Assembly (NCBI GenBank): GCA_021613335.1
Contig: JAJTWR010000359.1
Coordinates: forward strand, 305,001-369,000
DNA: 64,000 nucleotides
Source: Whitmania pigra
Taxonomy: Eukaryota > Annelida > Clitellata > Hirudinida > Haemopidae
Reading direction: 5' to 3'
Every line of letters begins with the position of its first letter. Within the stretch, counting starts at the first letter, position 1. The notes under the pieces are model-generated. The model had not been told where the DNA came from and made no database searches. It saw nothing but the letters and a program-made list of their open reading frames with translations. Below are positions 1-11,640 of the stretch, piece by piece. The translations under genes and the position numbers were made by a program.

Positions 1-1783
1 CAGATCTAGACTTCTGAGATTCCCGTCTACATTTATGCGGGGCTCAATTTTGGTGATGCAGCCGTTCTCCGTCAATTTTTTTTGTAATTTGGAGGACAAG
101 TTTGTTATGTCTCTCTTTTTTCGCTGCATCCATACCTGGAATAAGTGTTCAGGATGATACCTGGATATCTTGAGATTGGTCGGGAGTACGGCAGCCCTGT
201 CTATACATTATGTGTATTCGCTTGGGGTATCCTGGATTGACCGTCCACTATCCATTCACTAATTTCTGCCTTGGTAAAACGACTGAAGTCTATATTCATC
301 GATCGACTCATACAAACTTGCCGCAGTTTTGCACTTCAGTTGTGTCGTGGCTGTGGATCATTTTGTTTTACCGAACTTTCTGTATTTGCAAAGAATTGCG
401 CTATTACCTTTTAGAGTATTAAACAGAAATTCATCTTCATTGTTCTTGGACTGCCGACATTCGATTAAGTCTTATGATCGGCACCCCTTTTCTGATTGGA
501 ATCCTCCATCGTTAACTCCTGCGTGGAAGAAAGCCAAAGGCGTGTCTTTTGGAAGGTGCAGCCATTGTCGAACAGCAGATCTTATTTTGGTGTCAGAAGC
601 AGTTAGAGATTTTAATGAAATGCTACTGAAAGTCAAGTACTTTACAAGGCTTAGTTTTAGATAAGATCTGAGGGTGTAAAGTTTTTGAATTGGCTTCACT
701 GGAGGCCTGAATATTGAGTGCAGTTTGTTTCGAATTTTCCTACCTATTGAAGCATATTTCAACCTGGGACCAATATCAGCCACGAGGTACTTGCAGGTGT
801 CAAGAATATTCATCGCCATATTTTGATTTTGATTGACTTCAAGCTAAGGATCCAGTTTAACAATCTATAGATTATTTTTCCTCTGCACTTCCGCTCTCAG
901 AGAAGCACTTTTGGCATTGATACTCAATCCCACTTTTGCCAAAAACCCCTCAACTTGTTCCAGAAAGTCTTTTTATTCCAATACCCGAGGAGGATAAAAG
1001 AATCAAATCCAATGAAAGGCCATGTAATTGCATTTGACTGACAAACTAATCGCCAGTCACACAAATGGAAATGTCCACCTCTGCCACCACCATGTCGATT
1101 ACCGCATTGAAAAGTAGAGGAGACATGGGGTTTCCTTGGCGGACGCCTCTGTTCACTGGAATGTCGTGACTCAGTTTTCCTCCAATCTTTAGTTGGACCG
1201 AGCAGTTGCGATAAGCCTCTGAAATGTATCTTAGCATGAATGGCGGAGTTCCGAGTCTGTAGGCTGCTCTAACAATCGATTGATGCGAAACCGAATCAAA
1301 TGCTTTGCTCACGTCGATGAAGGCCTTATTTTCTGCTCCCTCTTTTTCTTTATGATTGCTTTTACGAGCCATATATTGTCCGCTAGGCCATCGACGTGCC
1401 TGAAAGCCTTCTGACGATTTGGAAGAGGCCCGTGAGTGAGCATTCTCCTGCTCAATACACGGTGGAATAACCCGCCCATAATTGATCCAACAGTGATTGG
1501 CCTGAAATTGCTTGGATTGAGTGTTCCTTTGTTTTGTTTTTTTTTTTGGAATACCAATTAATAACAAATCCCATTTTGAGCACATCTGGGAACATCCACT
1601 GAACAGCCAGAGTGTCATATGGGTGGCCATGTCTTCTGGGGCTATTTTGTTCAGGTCAACTTTTTTCATTCCATCCAAATCAGGATCAGAATCCTTCAAA
1701 TTTTTTGCAGCCAGAATGATTTCATCCGCGTAACGCGTGACCGTAACATCCTTTTCTTCAAAAGTATCGATGGCTCTCTTCAA
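1..1783 (-). mobile_element. R2-like non-LTR retrotransposon remnant
   Basis: Degenerate R2/R4/NeSL-type LINE read on the minus strand and cut by the window start. Three blocks are visible: the reverse-transcriptase palm (1046-1783), a thumb-like block with residues RQWLHLPKDTPLAFFHAGVNDG (split here for description, about 472-819), and near 1-120 a segment containing CITKIEPRIN then NLRSLDL, which resembles the P-R-I...L-x-P-D-L part of the restriction-like endonuclease. The APE-type endonuclease of ordinary LINEs is not seen. The parts lie in different frames, so the element is dead. The 5' side stops against the ATT repeat at 1789. Clade assignment is from motif memory, not from a search. 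Confidence 0.72.
1046..1783 (-). pseudogene. R2-like reverse transcriptase fragment
   Basis: The open frame holds RT palm motifs of the R2 group: KAFDSVSHQSIVRA (the motif A region) and RGVRQGNPMSPLLFN (RT block B'/fingers-palm). In R2 elements this RT copies the RNA at a nick made by the restriction-like endonuclease. The frame ends at VTGD just before motif C. Minus strand about 975-1020 reads GCC TTT CAT TG, then GAT TTG ATT CTT TTA TCC TCC in another frame, which looks like a damaged FADDLILLSS motif. Downstream, about 880-970, the residues LEQVEGFLAKVGLSINAK continue the thumb-side homology. The catalytic site is therefore broken. Confidence 0.7.
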
Positions 1784-1788
1784 TCACT

Positions 1789-1936
1789 TATTATTATTAT
1801 TAATTGTTTTGGCTATTATCATTATCATTATCATTATCATTGTCATTGTCATTGTCATTGTCATTACCATTATCATTATCATTATCATTATAAATAATTA
1901 TCATTATCATTATCATTATCATTATCATCATTATTA

Positions 1937-1985
<49 letters not shown>

Positions 1986-1989
1986 CATT

Positions 1990-2088
<99 letters not shown>

Positions 2089-2155
2089 ATTATTATTATT
2101 ATATTATTATTATTATTATTATTATTATTTATTATTATTATTATTATTATTATTC

Positions 2156-2215
<60 letters not shown>

Positions 2216-2226
2216 TATTATTATTC

Positions 2227-2268
<42 letters not shown>
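1789..2268. repeat. ATT/ATC microsatellite
   Basis: About 480 bp of ATT trinucleotides with a CATTAT/CATTGT hexamer section at the left (about 1815-1940) and occasional interruptions. Long open frames on both strands here are artefacts of poly-Ile, poly-Asn or poly-Tyr coding. Confidence 0.97.
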
Positions 2269-2269
<1 letters not shown>

Positions 2270-2900
2270 TTAATACCATTCGCTTGGCATACCCAGCAGA
2301 CAATGCAAACTTCAACGATTGCTCTGAAGAAACCTTGCCAAGAAAGTTGCAATTTCTGAAGTTCATTAAAACCTGCGCCAGATGAATTACATAGTCATGC
2401 ATTTTGATAAATTTCATAGGCATGCATGTTGATAAATTACATTGCCATGCAATTCATCAAATTCATCAAATTGCATGGCTATGGAACGTTTTGATTACAA
2501 GATGAAATTTCGTAATATAAATATTTTGATAACGAATGACATTAATTTAAAGAATTTAAATAAATTCCGGTAATTCTTTATGATTTATTTTTGTTTGAAT
2601 GTTCTCTTAAAACTCCATTCATTCGTAACATTTATTTAACATCGAGTAATTTCAAATCTCAATTCACTTCATTTTTCATTTGGAAGTTTGCAAAATGTCT
2701 TATGTCTAACAAAATATATTGCTTATAAATATCAACGATATATGAAATATGTCTTCCACTTCCTTAGTTTCTTAAGAACTTCGTCATCTTTCAATCAAGT
2801 TCACAGTAAGCTTGTAACAGAATTAATGCTTGAGATATATGAATGTTTTGATTTATTTTAAATAATTAAAGTTAAATAATAATTAAATATAGTTAAATAT
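2269..2900. other. AT-rich spacer, no gene seen
   Basis: Contains a few local repeats of a GCATG-containing phrase near 2395-2480 (tTGATAAATT...GCATGCA). No coding potential or RNA gene recognised. Confidence 0.6.
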
Positions 2901-3102
2901 GCGAGTTGGCTCAGAGGGTTGCGTGCCTGCGAACGGCGGTGAAAGCAATAGTCGTTACGTGTCGTGTTCGAAACCCAGCCTGCACTGCCAGGGATCACCC
3001 TCGGGAGGGGAGCTATATAAATGGTGGATCGATTAAGAATGCCTTCACACCCTATACGGATACATAAGGCACTCAAAAAATCGGCTAAATACAAATACAA
3101 AT
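2901..3102 (+). mobile_element. tRNA-derived SINE (TACAAAT-tail subtype)
   Basis: GC-richer 200-bp unit. An internal RNA polymerase III promoter is visible: A box TGGCTCAGAGG at 2907-2917 and B box GTTCGAAAC at 2966-2974. A body follows that includes GAGCTATATAAATGG, then a 3' end GGCTAAATACAAATACAAAT (about 3083-3102) running into AT-rich DNA. The head and body match the SINE copies at 41.7 and 24.2 kb, but the 3' tail is different. It is non-coding and mobilised in trans by a LINE (family knowledge). Clean target-site duplications were not found. Confidence 0.85.
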
Positions 3103-3340
3103 AATAATTTAACATTTATTTTAAGTAAGAATTGCTAAAATCTCATATTTATATAATATGATGAAACTGAATTGAAAACAATATATGTAATGACATTCAG
3201 TATCACATACATTGAACATCACGTACATGACATTCAACATCGCATAGATAACCTGATATCCTGGATAATGTCGGGGCGGAAGCAGATTGGAGACACGAAA
3301 GGAAGCTATCAAATAAAAAGAAATAACAAAGAAATAACAG
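3103..3340. other. Spacer with CATTCAACATC-type short repeats
   Basis: Holds short degenerate repeats around 3185-3250 (ACATTCA, ACATCAC). No gene seen. Confidence 0.45.
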
Positions 3341-3475
3341 AACATTGAAGATAATATTGAAGATGTCATTGATGATGACGATGACATTGAAGATAATATT
3401 GACAATGACATTGAAGATAACATTGATGATGACATCGCAGATAACATTGATGATGGCATTGAAGATGCGACATGA
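3341..3475. repeat. Degenerate GAAGATAATATTGA/GATGAC tandem repeat
   Basis: About nine imperfect copies of a 12-15-bp unit such as ATTGAAGATAA or ATTGATGATGAC. A minus-strand Met/Ser-rich frame across it is a repeat artefact. Confidence 0.75.
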
Positions 3476-6400
3476 AAAGAAGATTTAAGGTTGACAAAGA
3501 GATCAAGAATTTAGAAACTCATCACAAATTGTTGTGCTTTTTACTGAAAAATGTGATGCCTTTTATTCTATGTACATAATTTTTTTGATAGTCTAAATGA
3601 GGAAAGCAGGCAACATGTGAATAATTAATTGTCTAATGTATTATGAATACATACTTTTATATGTGACGCATGAATGAAATATTAAAAATTGTAAACAAAC
3701 AGATTATTAAAAGTGTCCAACTCAATCAATGTTCTTAGCATGGAGAATCCTACTAACACGCTTTCAGAAATCCTAGCTTGAAGGTAGAAATGAAAAAGTG
3801 GGCGGGATCAAGATCACGAGGTTATGAATGGGCCCGCGAAAGGTCGCTTTCTTCTTTATGGTTTGCTTCCTGGGTTTGGAGTGGTCCCCTGTTTACAGAG
3901 GGGGATAAACCAGGTTCTTTAACCAGGTTAATTCTCGACGATTGCAATAGCGAAATGTTTTTCGTATTTTCCAACGCGTAATCGGCAGACGAATGTGCTC
4001 CTCCCTATCTTCCCTCGAAAAACATTTCAACAGTTGATGGTCCCATCAACATCAACACGGCTCTGTAAACAAAACAAAAAACATTTCAGAGCAATTCAAT
4101 CCTCTTGAACAATTTGTTCAATTCAATTCAATCCTCTTGAACAAGTTGTTCAAGAATTTCTAGATTTTATTTTTCTAAATTTGTCGTCAGATATGCTTAA
4201 TTTAATTTATTTAATGCTCTTTGTAATTAAATATGCTTAATATTTCTGTTTGTGATGAAATAATTTAATATTTCTGTTTGCAATTAAATATATTTAATAA
4301 TTTAATTTGTGATTAAACATGATTGTGAATTGACTCATTGAATGTGTTCAGTGGAAATTAATGACTTCCACTGATTGAAATGGAAATTAGAACAAAACTG
4401 ACAACATTGACGAAATGGACATCCCAATTCCAAATGTTCACATGATTACATCGCACCATATTAACACATGATAACATGCATTTACATACATTATTTAATG
4501 ACTAAATAACTTTATGTTTGAATATTTCGGATGTCGGTTGATGTTTACCAAATTCACAATTTTTAGTCCATGTTTATTTCTGGGATGCGAATTAAGTTTG
4601 AGAGATTGAAAAGAAAACATTTTAAGGGATTGTTGAAGGTTTTTATTTTAAAGTAGAACAAGACAATGTCTTATTGAAAAGCATTGGAGATGACAAGGAA
4701 ATTCGAACAAAGAAATGTTTTTTGTTCACAAAATATGAAAGCTTTAAAGAAAGGGATTTTTTGTAATATTTATTTACCAGAAACATTATAAATAATATTG
4801 TCATAAATTACTACTGACTTATTAATATCATTATTAAAGACGATTATCGTTTAATGAAACAGACATTTCAAATGTTTTAATAGTTGTGATACTTTTAATA
4901 GTTGCGCAACAATTAAGCTACGTCAAGAGAAGATTAAGGAATGGTTGGCGTGCTCACATGGAACTTCAGAATAAATTAATTGGCAAAATCAAGATTTATT
5001 CTTGTTCACATATTTATCTTGAAAACGTATAAATATCTTTAATTATACCAACTTTTAGGCTAACTTAATAATTTTAATATTAACCAGTGACTGACGATGA
5101 CACGACATATGTCATGATGATGATTGAAGAAATATGAAGTATTTTTAATATTTCTTAATCATTCGTATTTAATCTCGTGCTTAAAGCAAACTAAAACTTT
5201 TAGGAAGATACTTTTGAGGCTTTTGGTCTTTAAAGAACAGCAACTTCATAAAATCTTGAATCACTTTCAAGTTATTTCCTTTTTACTTTCAAGTTATTTT
5301 ACTTTCAAATTTCATTTTTTTAACTTCGAAAACCCCATCCGATAAATGTTCGTGATAGCTCATATTTACGAGCTGTGATTGGCCAATTGCTATTTTGTAT
5401 TTTACAGTAATTGCATTATATTAATATTTAATTGCAATTACTACCAATAATCAAATAAAATTGAATTTATGTTTGATAAATAAAAACATTTATATATTTC
5501 ATGCATATATTTCGCTCATTCACGCACTGTGACCGGTAGGTCGAAATAAGTCATGGTAATGATGTACTACGTAACCAATATACACACGAATTAATATTTG
5601 TAAACACGCTTGCGTTTCAAACATCAAGATGCAATTTATAAAAGCTTTAAGCGAAAATTATTTAAAATATGACTTTCAGAAAAGAAGATGAAGTTGATCT
5701 TTGAACGCATGATTTTTATTTGTACGCATATGCATGTGATATTTATTTATTTGTAGGCATATGCATATAATATTTATTTAATTGTATGCACATACAAATT
5801 AAGATTTATCGAATGCGATGAAAAATTTGTTACTGATTTGATTTTATTACTGTTCTTACTCTTGTTGTTGTTGAAGTTGTTGTTGTGGTGTTTGCTAATT
5901 GTGAAGCAAACAATGGAATGATTCATCTTTGAGTAGCTGTTTTTTATCTGAATTTTTCATGAGAGTTTAATGACTGCCAATGTTTTTATCGCAGACATTT
6001 ATGGATGGACACATCCGCTCCTGTTTGCTCTTCCTAATCATCCGACATCTTATTAACATAATTATCCTTCATTAACATTCATGAATTTATAATTATTAAT
6101 AATCAACAATAATCAATAATTGTTATATAATTATTACTATGACTTTAATTATTTTTATTTTCATTATCGAAACAATTACAACAGCAACCTGATTCCATTG
6201 CAGACTACTTGAAAGGAATATCTCATTTCCACTGATGTCATAACCTCCTCATTTAATGAAGGAATCATGACCCAGCTTTCATATCCGACCTATCCCTCAT
6301 CCATCAATCCATCATCCATCATTCTTACGAATAATATCACAATAAATATAAGAATATTCAACACTTAACTCATACACAGTTAATAATAATAATAATCTAA

Positions 6401-7569
6401 ATATCATAATTAATTATTAAATAGAAAAATAAACAAACAGTAATATTATTTGTACAGTAGCAATAACAATATTTTTAGCAAAATAATTAGTTACTATTGC
6501 TATAAAAAGCATCTCATTAATCACCGAACTTGACAATCAGCGAGAATCCAGACGAGGACTAGAAGCCCAAATATACATGTGCATCCTAAAGTATCTAAAA
6601 TTCCTTAAACACTTAACTTCTATTATTCAGTTCTGAATACTATTATTTAACTTAATAATTTGCGGACCCCTATTTATTTCAATATAATTAATAACCTTAC
6701 AGTAATGTTGCGATCCGAACACCGCTATATACGATTCCAAAGCAATTATTCGTAAAACTTAAATGGGACCATAAAAATAAACAAACTCTGGCCTCCTAAA
6801 TCACATCAACCACAACTTCATCCCACTTGATCTCCTTAGACACCAGTTTTATGCCACCAACTTATTTTAACGTTTCAAACATTTTCAATGTATTTGTAAT
6901 TGAAACAATGTTATCCAATGTAATTGTGATTGTTTTCTGAGGCTGTTATCCAATTGAGGGACTGCAGTTTATGTAATTGAATTCAGGTAATGCTATCCAA
7001 TGTAAATGCAAGTGTTCAAATAACATCTAACTTAAGTAAATACATGAGATAAATGTGGTTTATGTACTGCAATTGATGTAATGTAATGTCATTTTGTTAA
7101 TGAAATGTTATTAACATTTTTGCCAGTCTCCAAATTGCATCGGTGTTTGATATTTGTTTCGCATTTCACTTCGCAAAAATGCCGCCTTCATCATGTAATA
7201 ATATTATTACAAGTAATTTCTGAAAATACTTAAAATATTACTTTGAAATAGATTTAAAAGGAATAAGTTATTTTGAAAGTGTCACATGTGAGATGTCCTG
7301 AAATGATATTTTAATTTGGGAACTACGAAAAATGTTCTCTTCAAGTCAATTAATCTCAGGAGATATTTTCATGGACCTCAACCAATTGTTTGAATTGCCG
7401 GATAAATCACGATAATGTTCACTATAATGATTACCATCAGGGTGCGAATGAGATTTTTGTAAAAAAGCCCAGATCACCCGACGAAAAGCACCAAGAAAGG
7501 CCCAGATCCTATTAAACCAGTTTGATTGTCAATTATTATAATTTTTAATTTTTTTTTAAATCGATAATA
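3476..7569. other. Gene-poor AT-rich stretch
   Basis: Four kilobases with no frame, motif or splice-bounded exon that I can support. A small local duplication of CAATCCTCTTGAACAA lies at about 4098-4150. ATG-rich short frames at 3778 and 5124 show no domain and no codon bias. Nothing else recognised. Confidence 0.55.
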
Positions 7570-8278
7570 AATAATAATAATAATAATAAATTTATAAAGC
7601 GCCATGTGCATAGCATCAGAGGCGCCTTGTGTCTTCGCTGTCCCATGAAGTCCTGAAGAAGTGGGTTTTCAGGTGACGCTTGAAGAGCTCCAGGGATGGC
7701 TGGGCTCTGACGGTGGGAGGAAGTCTGGTCCAGGCAGCTGGAGAGGCGTACGAGAAGCCTCTGTTTGGCGGGGATGATCTATGTATCGGTTGGTGAAGTT
7801 GAGTGGCTGACGATGAGCGAAGACCAGGTGTTTGGCGGCGGTCTAGTAGGTGATGGAGATAAGGTGGGGTGGATGTTGCTAGCGTGTGATATGTCATGAG
7901 GGCAATTTTGAAGGTGATACGACTATGGATCAGCAATAAGTGCAATTTCTCCAGACAGTCCGTGCTATTGAGGGCAGGGTTGAAGAGAACAAGCTTGGCA
8001 AGCTTGTTTTGGACGCGTTGCAAGGATTGAATTAAAGAAGCAGATGTGCCGTAAAGAAGAAAGTTACAATAGTCTCGGCAAGAGAGAACAAGGCAGCGTG
8101 CAAGGGCAGAAGTTATATCAACGTAAAGTAGTGGACGGATGTGCCGGATCGCCCAGATGAGATGATTGTTGGATTTGACAATAGAAGCGGAATGTTTTTT
8201 AAAGGTGAGGTGAATCAAAAATAACACTTTGAGGAGCTTGAGAGTAGTAGATGATGGAAGGAGGATTTTTGCATCTAC
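7570..8278 (-). mobile_element. LINE 3' fragment (RT C-terminus plus 3' tail)
   Basis: 5'-truncated copy of the same LINE family as 15.06-17.21 kb. The 203-residue minus frame 7616-8227 is the region C-terminal to the RT: FKKHSASIVKSNNHLIWAI, then RDYCNFLLYGTSAS, NRGFSYASPAAWTRLPP and LELFKRHLKTHFF. This is the usual C-terminal domain of CR1/L2/jockey-type LINEs. Its 3' untranslated end contains the GGCGCCTCTGATGCTATGCA segment (7599-7618, read as minus) and then passes into an ATT run at about 7570-7588. The GGCGCC-type tail is the piece shared with the SINEs. Confidence 0.85.
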
Positions 8279-8560
8279 TTGTGAGCCAGCAGACCTGATT
8301 TATTAATGTTATTCAATAAACATGAACTAACTTTACATTCCTCTCCAAACCGATTGTTGGGATCTGACTGTGTCCAAACCTTTAGTTCGATGTCTATCAA
8401 CCAGTCATCATTAAATGCCTGATTGTACCACATCTTAACTTTCTTACCAGGTGGATCAGCACTGATAGCAATTGGAGAAACTGCGTCACCGTCCATTGTC
8501 CAAAAATCAAAGGTCAATGTGGTACGCGCAAAGATGGCAGAAAAAAGGAAGTCGGTAGTG
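8279..8560 (-). other. Unassigned short open frame beside the LINE fragment
   Basis: An 80-residue minus frame (8275-8517) starts TFDFWTMDGDAVSPIAIS and contains DDWLIDIELKVW. A possible donor sits inside it (CCACCTG|GTAAGAAAG near 8452). It could be one exon of a host gene or part of a transposon. No family recognised and no partner exon found. Confidence 0.25.
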
Positions 8561-8873
8561 ATGAAGCTTCTTTATTTAAGAAATAATCCAAAGAACCTTA
8601 CAAAGCATTATTTTTACCCCAAAAATTATTTAAAATTAATTTTAAAATTCACTTCTTTGATGACTTTTCCTTCGACTTTTGAGTCCACAAAGGATGTTGT
8701 AAAAGTTTTACACGTTACAGAATGTTATAACCGAGCAATAAATGTTTAAGTTTATATTACAAAATTATTAAATTTGTCTTTAATATAAATGTGTCCCCTG
8801 TTTTGGAAATAAAGATCGTTCCACAAACAGTTCACAAAGATTTCACAATCAGCTCAAGATATATATATATAAT

Positions 8874-8981
8874 GCAGAATATTCGCTGATTATCAAATTT
8901 GTGATATATATATAAATCACATAAATCATATATATATATATATATATATATCACAAATTTGATAATCAACGAATATTCTGC
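8874..8981. repeat. Near-perfect inverted repeat with AT core
   Basis: Left arm 8874-8908 begins GCAGAATATTCGCTGATTAT. The right arm 8947-8981 is its reverse complement with one visible mismatch (GCTGATT against GTTGATT). The loop is nearly pure AT with TATATA runs. It can fold into a hairpin or cruciform and may be a small MITE or a palindromic duplication. Confidence 0.9.
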
Positions 8982-8989
8982 ACTAAGGC

Positions 8990-11420
8990 TTGTTACCCAA
9001 TCGTTAGCAAATAATTCAATTACATAAGCAGGGTATTTATAGTTAACATAGTTAAGTCCCTTAGTTAACTAAATATTTGGTGAATAAAGCTAATAGTAAA
9101 TTCGGCATAAACTAAGCCTTGCCGTTTATTACAATATGATGTTATAAATAATACAAGTAACATACGATGTTATAATAATATATGTCATAGGCAATGTTTG
9201 TAACATGCGATGAAATTATTGTAAATGTTTTCACGATAATTCAATCAATCATTTCATTTCTTATTTATTGAAATACTTTTTAAATGTAAAAGTAATTAGT
9301 AATACTTAATATGTATTTGTACATCCTGACATTAGTAATGGTTTACATATTATTAACTTATACCCATCTCACAAGAAATTTTAAATATTTATTCATGCAA
9401 TTACCAATTGTATCCATAAAAACAAATAAACAAATTTATTTAAACTGAAAAATGCCATGAAATTTGAAAGTGTTTTGAAAATGTTGCTTAAATAAATGAT
9501 GAACTCCATCAACTTTAGAATTCTGAGTTTCAAACGCGTGAATCTCATCGCGTGTTTCCACTTAAAAAGTGTTCATATTTCATTTATTTATTATTAGTTA
9601 TTATTATTACTTATTTATTATTATCATTTATTTATTTTTGTTATCATTATCATTTATTTATTATTAAATTATAAAATCCTTTATTAAATTTATTTGTAAT
9701 GACTTTTTTAATTTACCTATAACGATTTATTAAATTTATCTGTAATGATTTCTTAAATTTAGTTGTAATATTAACAACATTCAAATGCTTTCCTTCTGTT
9801 GGGGTGAACCTTGAAAAATACTGTGCAATTGCATTTCTTATCAAAGTGGTCTTTGAATTCATCATCTGGAAACAGAATCCATCAGACATTTATGCTTCAA
9901 ATGCCATAATTCTGTTGTTTTAAAATGATTTCTGAAACAAAAATATTTATTTTTAATAATCTCAAAACAAATAATTCTTTTTTTTTATATTTCAATACCA
10001 TTCCTTGGGTCACATTAAAATTATGATAATCAAATGCGGTCAATATTAATGTTTCAATGTGAAAATATTTGTGAGGTGCATGCATTTATCGCAGCAATAT
10101 TTAACAATTTCACGAACATTGAATTGAAAAACAAACAAGATTAAACTTGATAATGATTGCAGACAAAAGACACGCTTCATAGGATATTTTATACGACAAT
10201 GAATGCTATCTAAGCATAGGAATTTATATTTACAGTTAATGAATGAAATAAACGCACCCAGCACTTTAAAAGCAGTCCCTTGAATATCATCTGAATGTCA
10301 TCATTATCGTTATCATCATCATCATCACTTCCTTCTTTCCAATTGGATGAGTGCTTTGTTGCCATGGAGTGCTTCTTAAAAGGACTTCTCAACTCCAGAA
10401 ATTTATCCGCTTCCACGCTCCTCTGAATGAAATCTCGATTCTCTGAAAACTTTTTAAAAGTCCAAAACATTCGGGTTCAAGATTGCTTTCTCAGTGGTGC
10501 TTTCGTCTTAATTAACATTGCACTTTTACTTCCAAGTTATTTACATGTGGGTATTTATTTACATACATTTCAGTTTTACTTCATTACAACTTCCGCGTTT
10601 CAGCGAAGAATTTCAAAATGTTTACGAAAACTAAATGGAACCAAAGATTGTTTTTTAATTTATCTCAGACTTACCAATAATATTAAAAAGGCAATTATAT
10701 TTTCATGTTTTATTTAAAATTCTTAAAGTTAATATTATCTATCCTTACTCAAAGTTTAAATATGAAAATGTTTGAAAACTTAGTTTGAGCTCAAAAATGA
10801 AGAGTGTAGAGTTTGAAAATAGCATCGACGTCAAAACATGCTTCATAAAACATGAGCTCAGGAGGATATTCCGTGTAAATCTTTGTAATTCCAGAGAATT
10901 CATCCTGAATTTTATGCCTGGAACGAATGAGGACATACGCCTGGGAGCTGTGCGAGAGTGCAAAAGAGCTTTAATTCAAATATTCTTCCTATTCCAATCG
11001 ACAATTCACATATTTTTGTCAACTTAGATGAAAATTCAAATAAATATTCAAACAATATTTAGAACGATAAAATGATTGCCTTAATTTTTTTAATTTGTAC
11101 TTTGAAACATAAATTAAACAAACTTTCTTGAGAGGTAAATGGCATTTAATCGCTTGAAATCACTTAAAAGAATGTTCAGGTGGCAACTGAAACAAATTGA
11201 ACGTCTACATTTCTCTTATTTTTCAATGAATTGCTTAAAAGTAATTCAAAAAAGTAATTTTAAAACATTTTCGTAAAATGTTGGTCACCAATTTCGCAGA
11301 TGAAGTGATCAAATATCAACAAGAACAATAAATGTTGAAACAAAAACATTATCAACCTTATTATTATAAACGTCGCGCTCTCGATACTCAAATCCTCATC
11401 TTGATTGTTCAGTTCTAATA
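8990..11420. other. AT-rich spacer, no supported gene
   Basis: Several 60-95-codon frames overlap on both strands between 9.9 and 11.0 kb, but none has a domain, a splice context or a conserved look. TTATTATCATTTATT-type simple sequence lies at about 9580-9660. Confidence 0.5.
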
Positions 11421-11426
11421 ACTGAA

Positions 11427-11640
11427 TACTTGCTTAATAAACTTAATAAACTTAATAATCTTAATAATCTTAATAATCTTAATAAACTTAATAATCTTAA
11501 TAATCTTAATAAACCTAATAATCTTAATAATCTTAATAAACCTAATAATCTTAATAAACTTAATAATCTTAATAAACTTAATATACTTAATAATCTTAAT
11601 AAACTTAATAATCTTAATAAACCTAATAAGCTTAATAATC
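11427..11640. repeat. 9-bp minisatellite (CTTAATAAA/CTTAATAAT)
   Basis: About 23 tandem nine-base units alternate CTTAATAAA, CTTAATAAT and CCTAATAAA. Because the unit is a multiple of three, both strands read as repeated Leu-Asn-Asn or Ile-Lys-Phe frames. These are not genes. Confidence 0.97.

Noticed and set aside
1800..2423. 207-residue minus frame rich in Ile and Asn
   Set aside because: Entirely the ATT/ATC microsatellite; no real protein.
2901..3102. Functional tRNA gene suggested by A and B boxes
   Set aside because: The box spacing is too long for a simple tRNA, there is no cloverleaf acceptor stem, and the unit is repeated with SINE body and tail.
5870..5900. Short TTG/GTTGTT runs and dispersed GATGATGAT runs as CRISPR-like arrays
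   Set aside because: Simple-sequence DNA without unique spacers, in a eukaryotic context.
10210..11027. Cluster of overlapping 70-96-residue frames
   Set aside because: Both strands open at once with no motifs; consistent with chance in AT-rich DNA.
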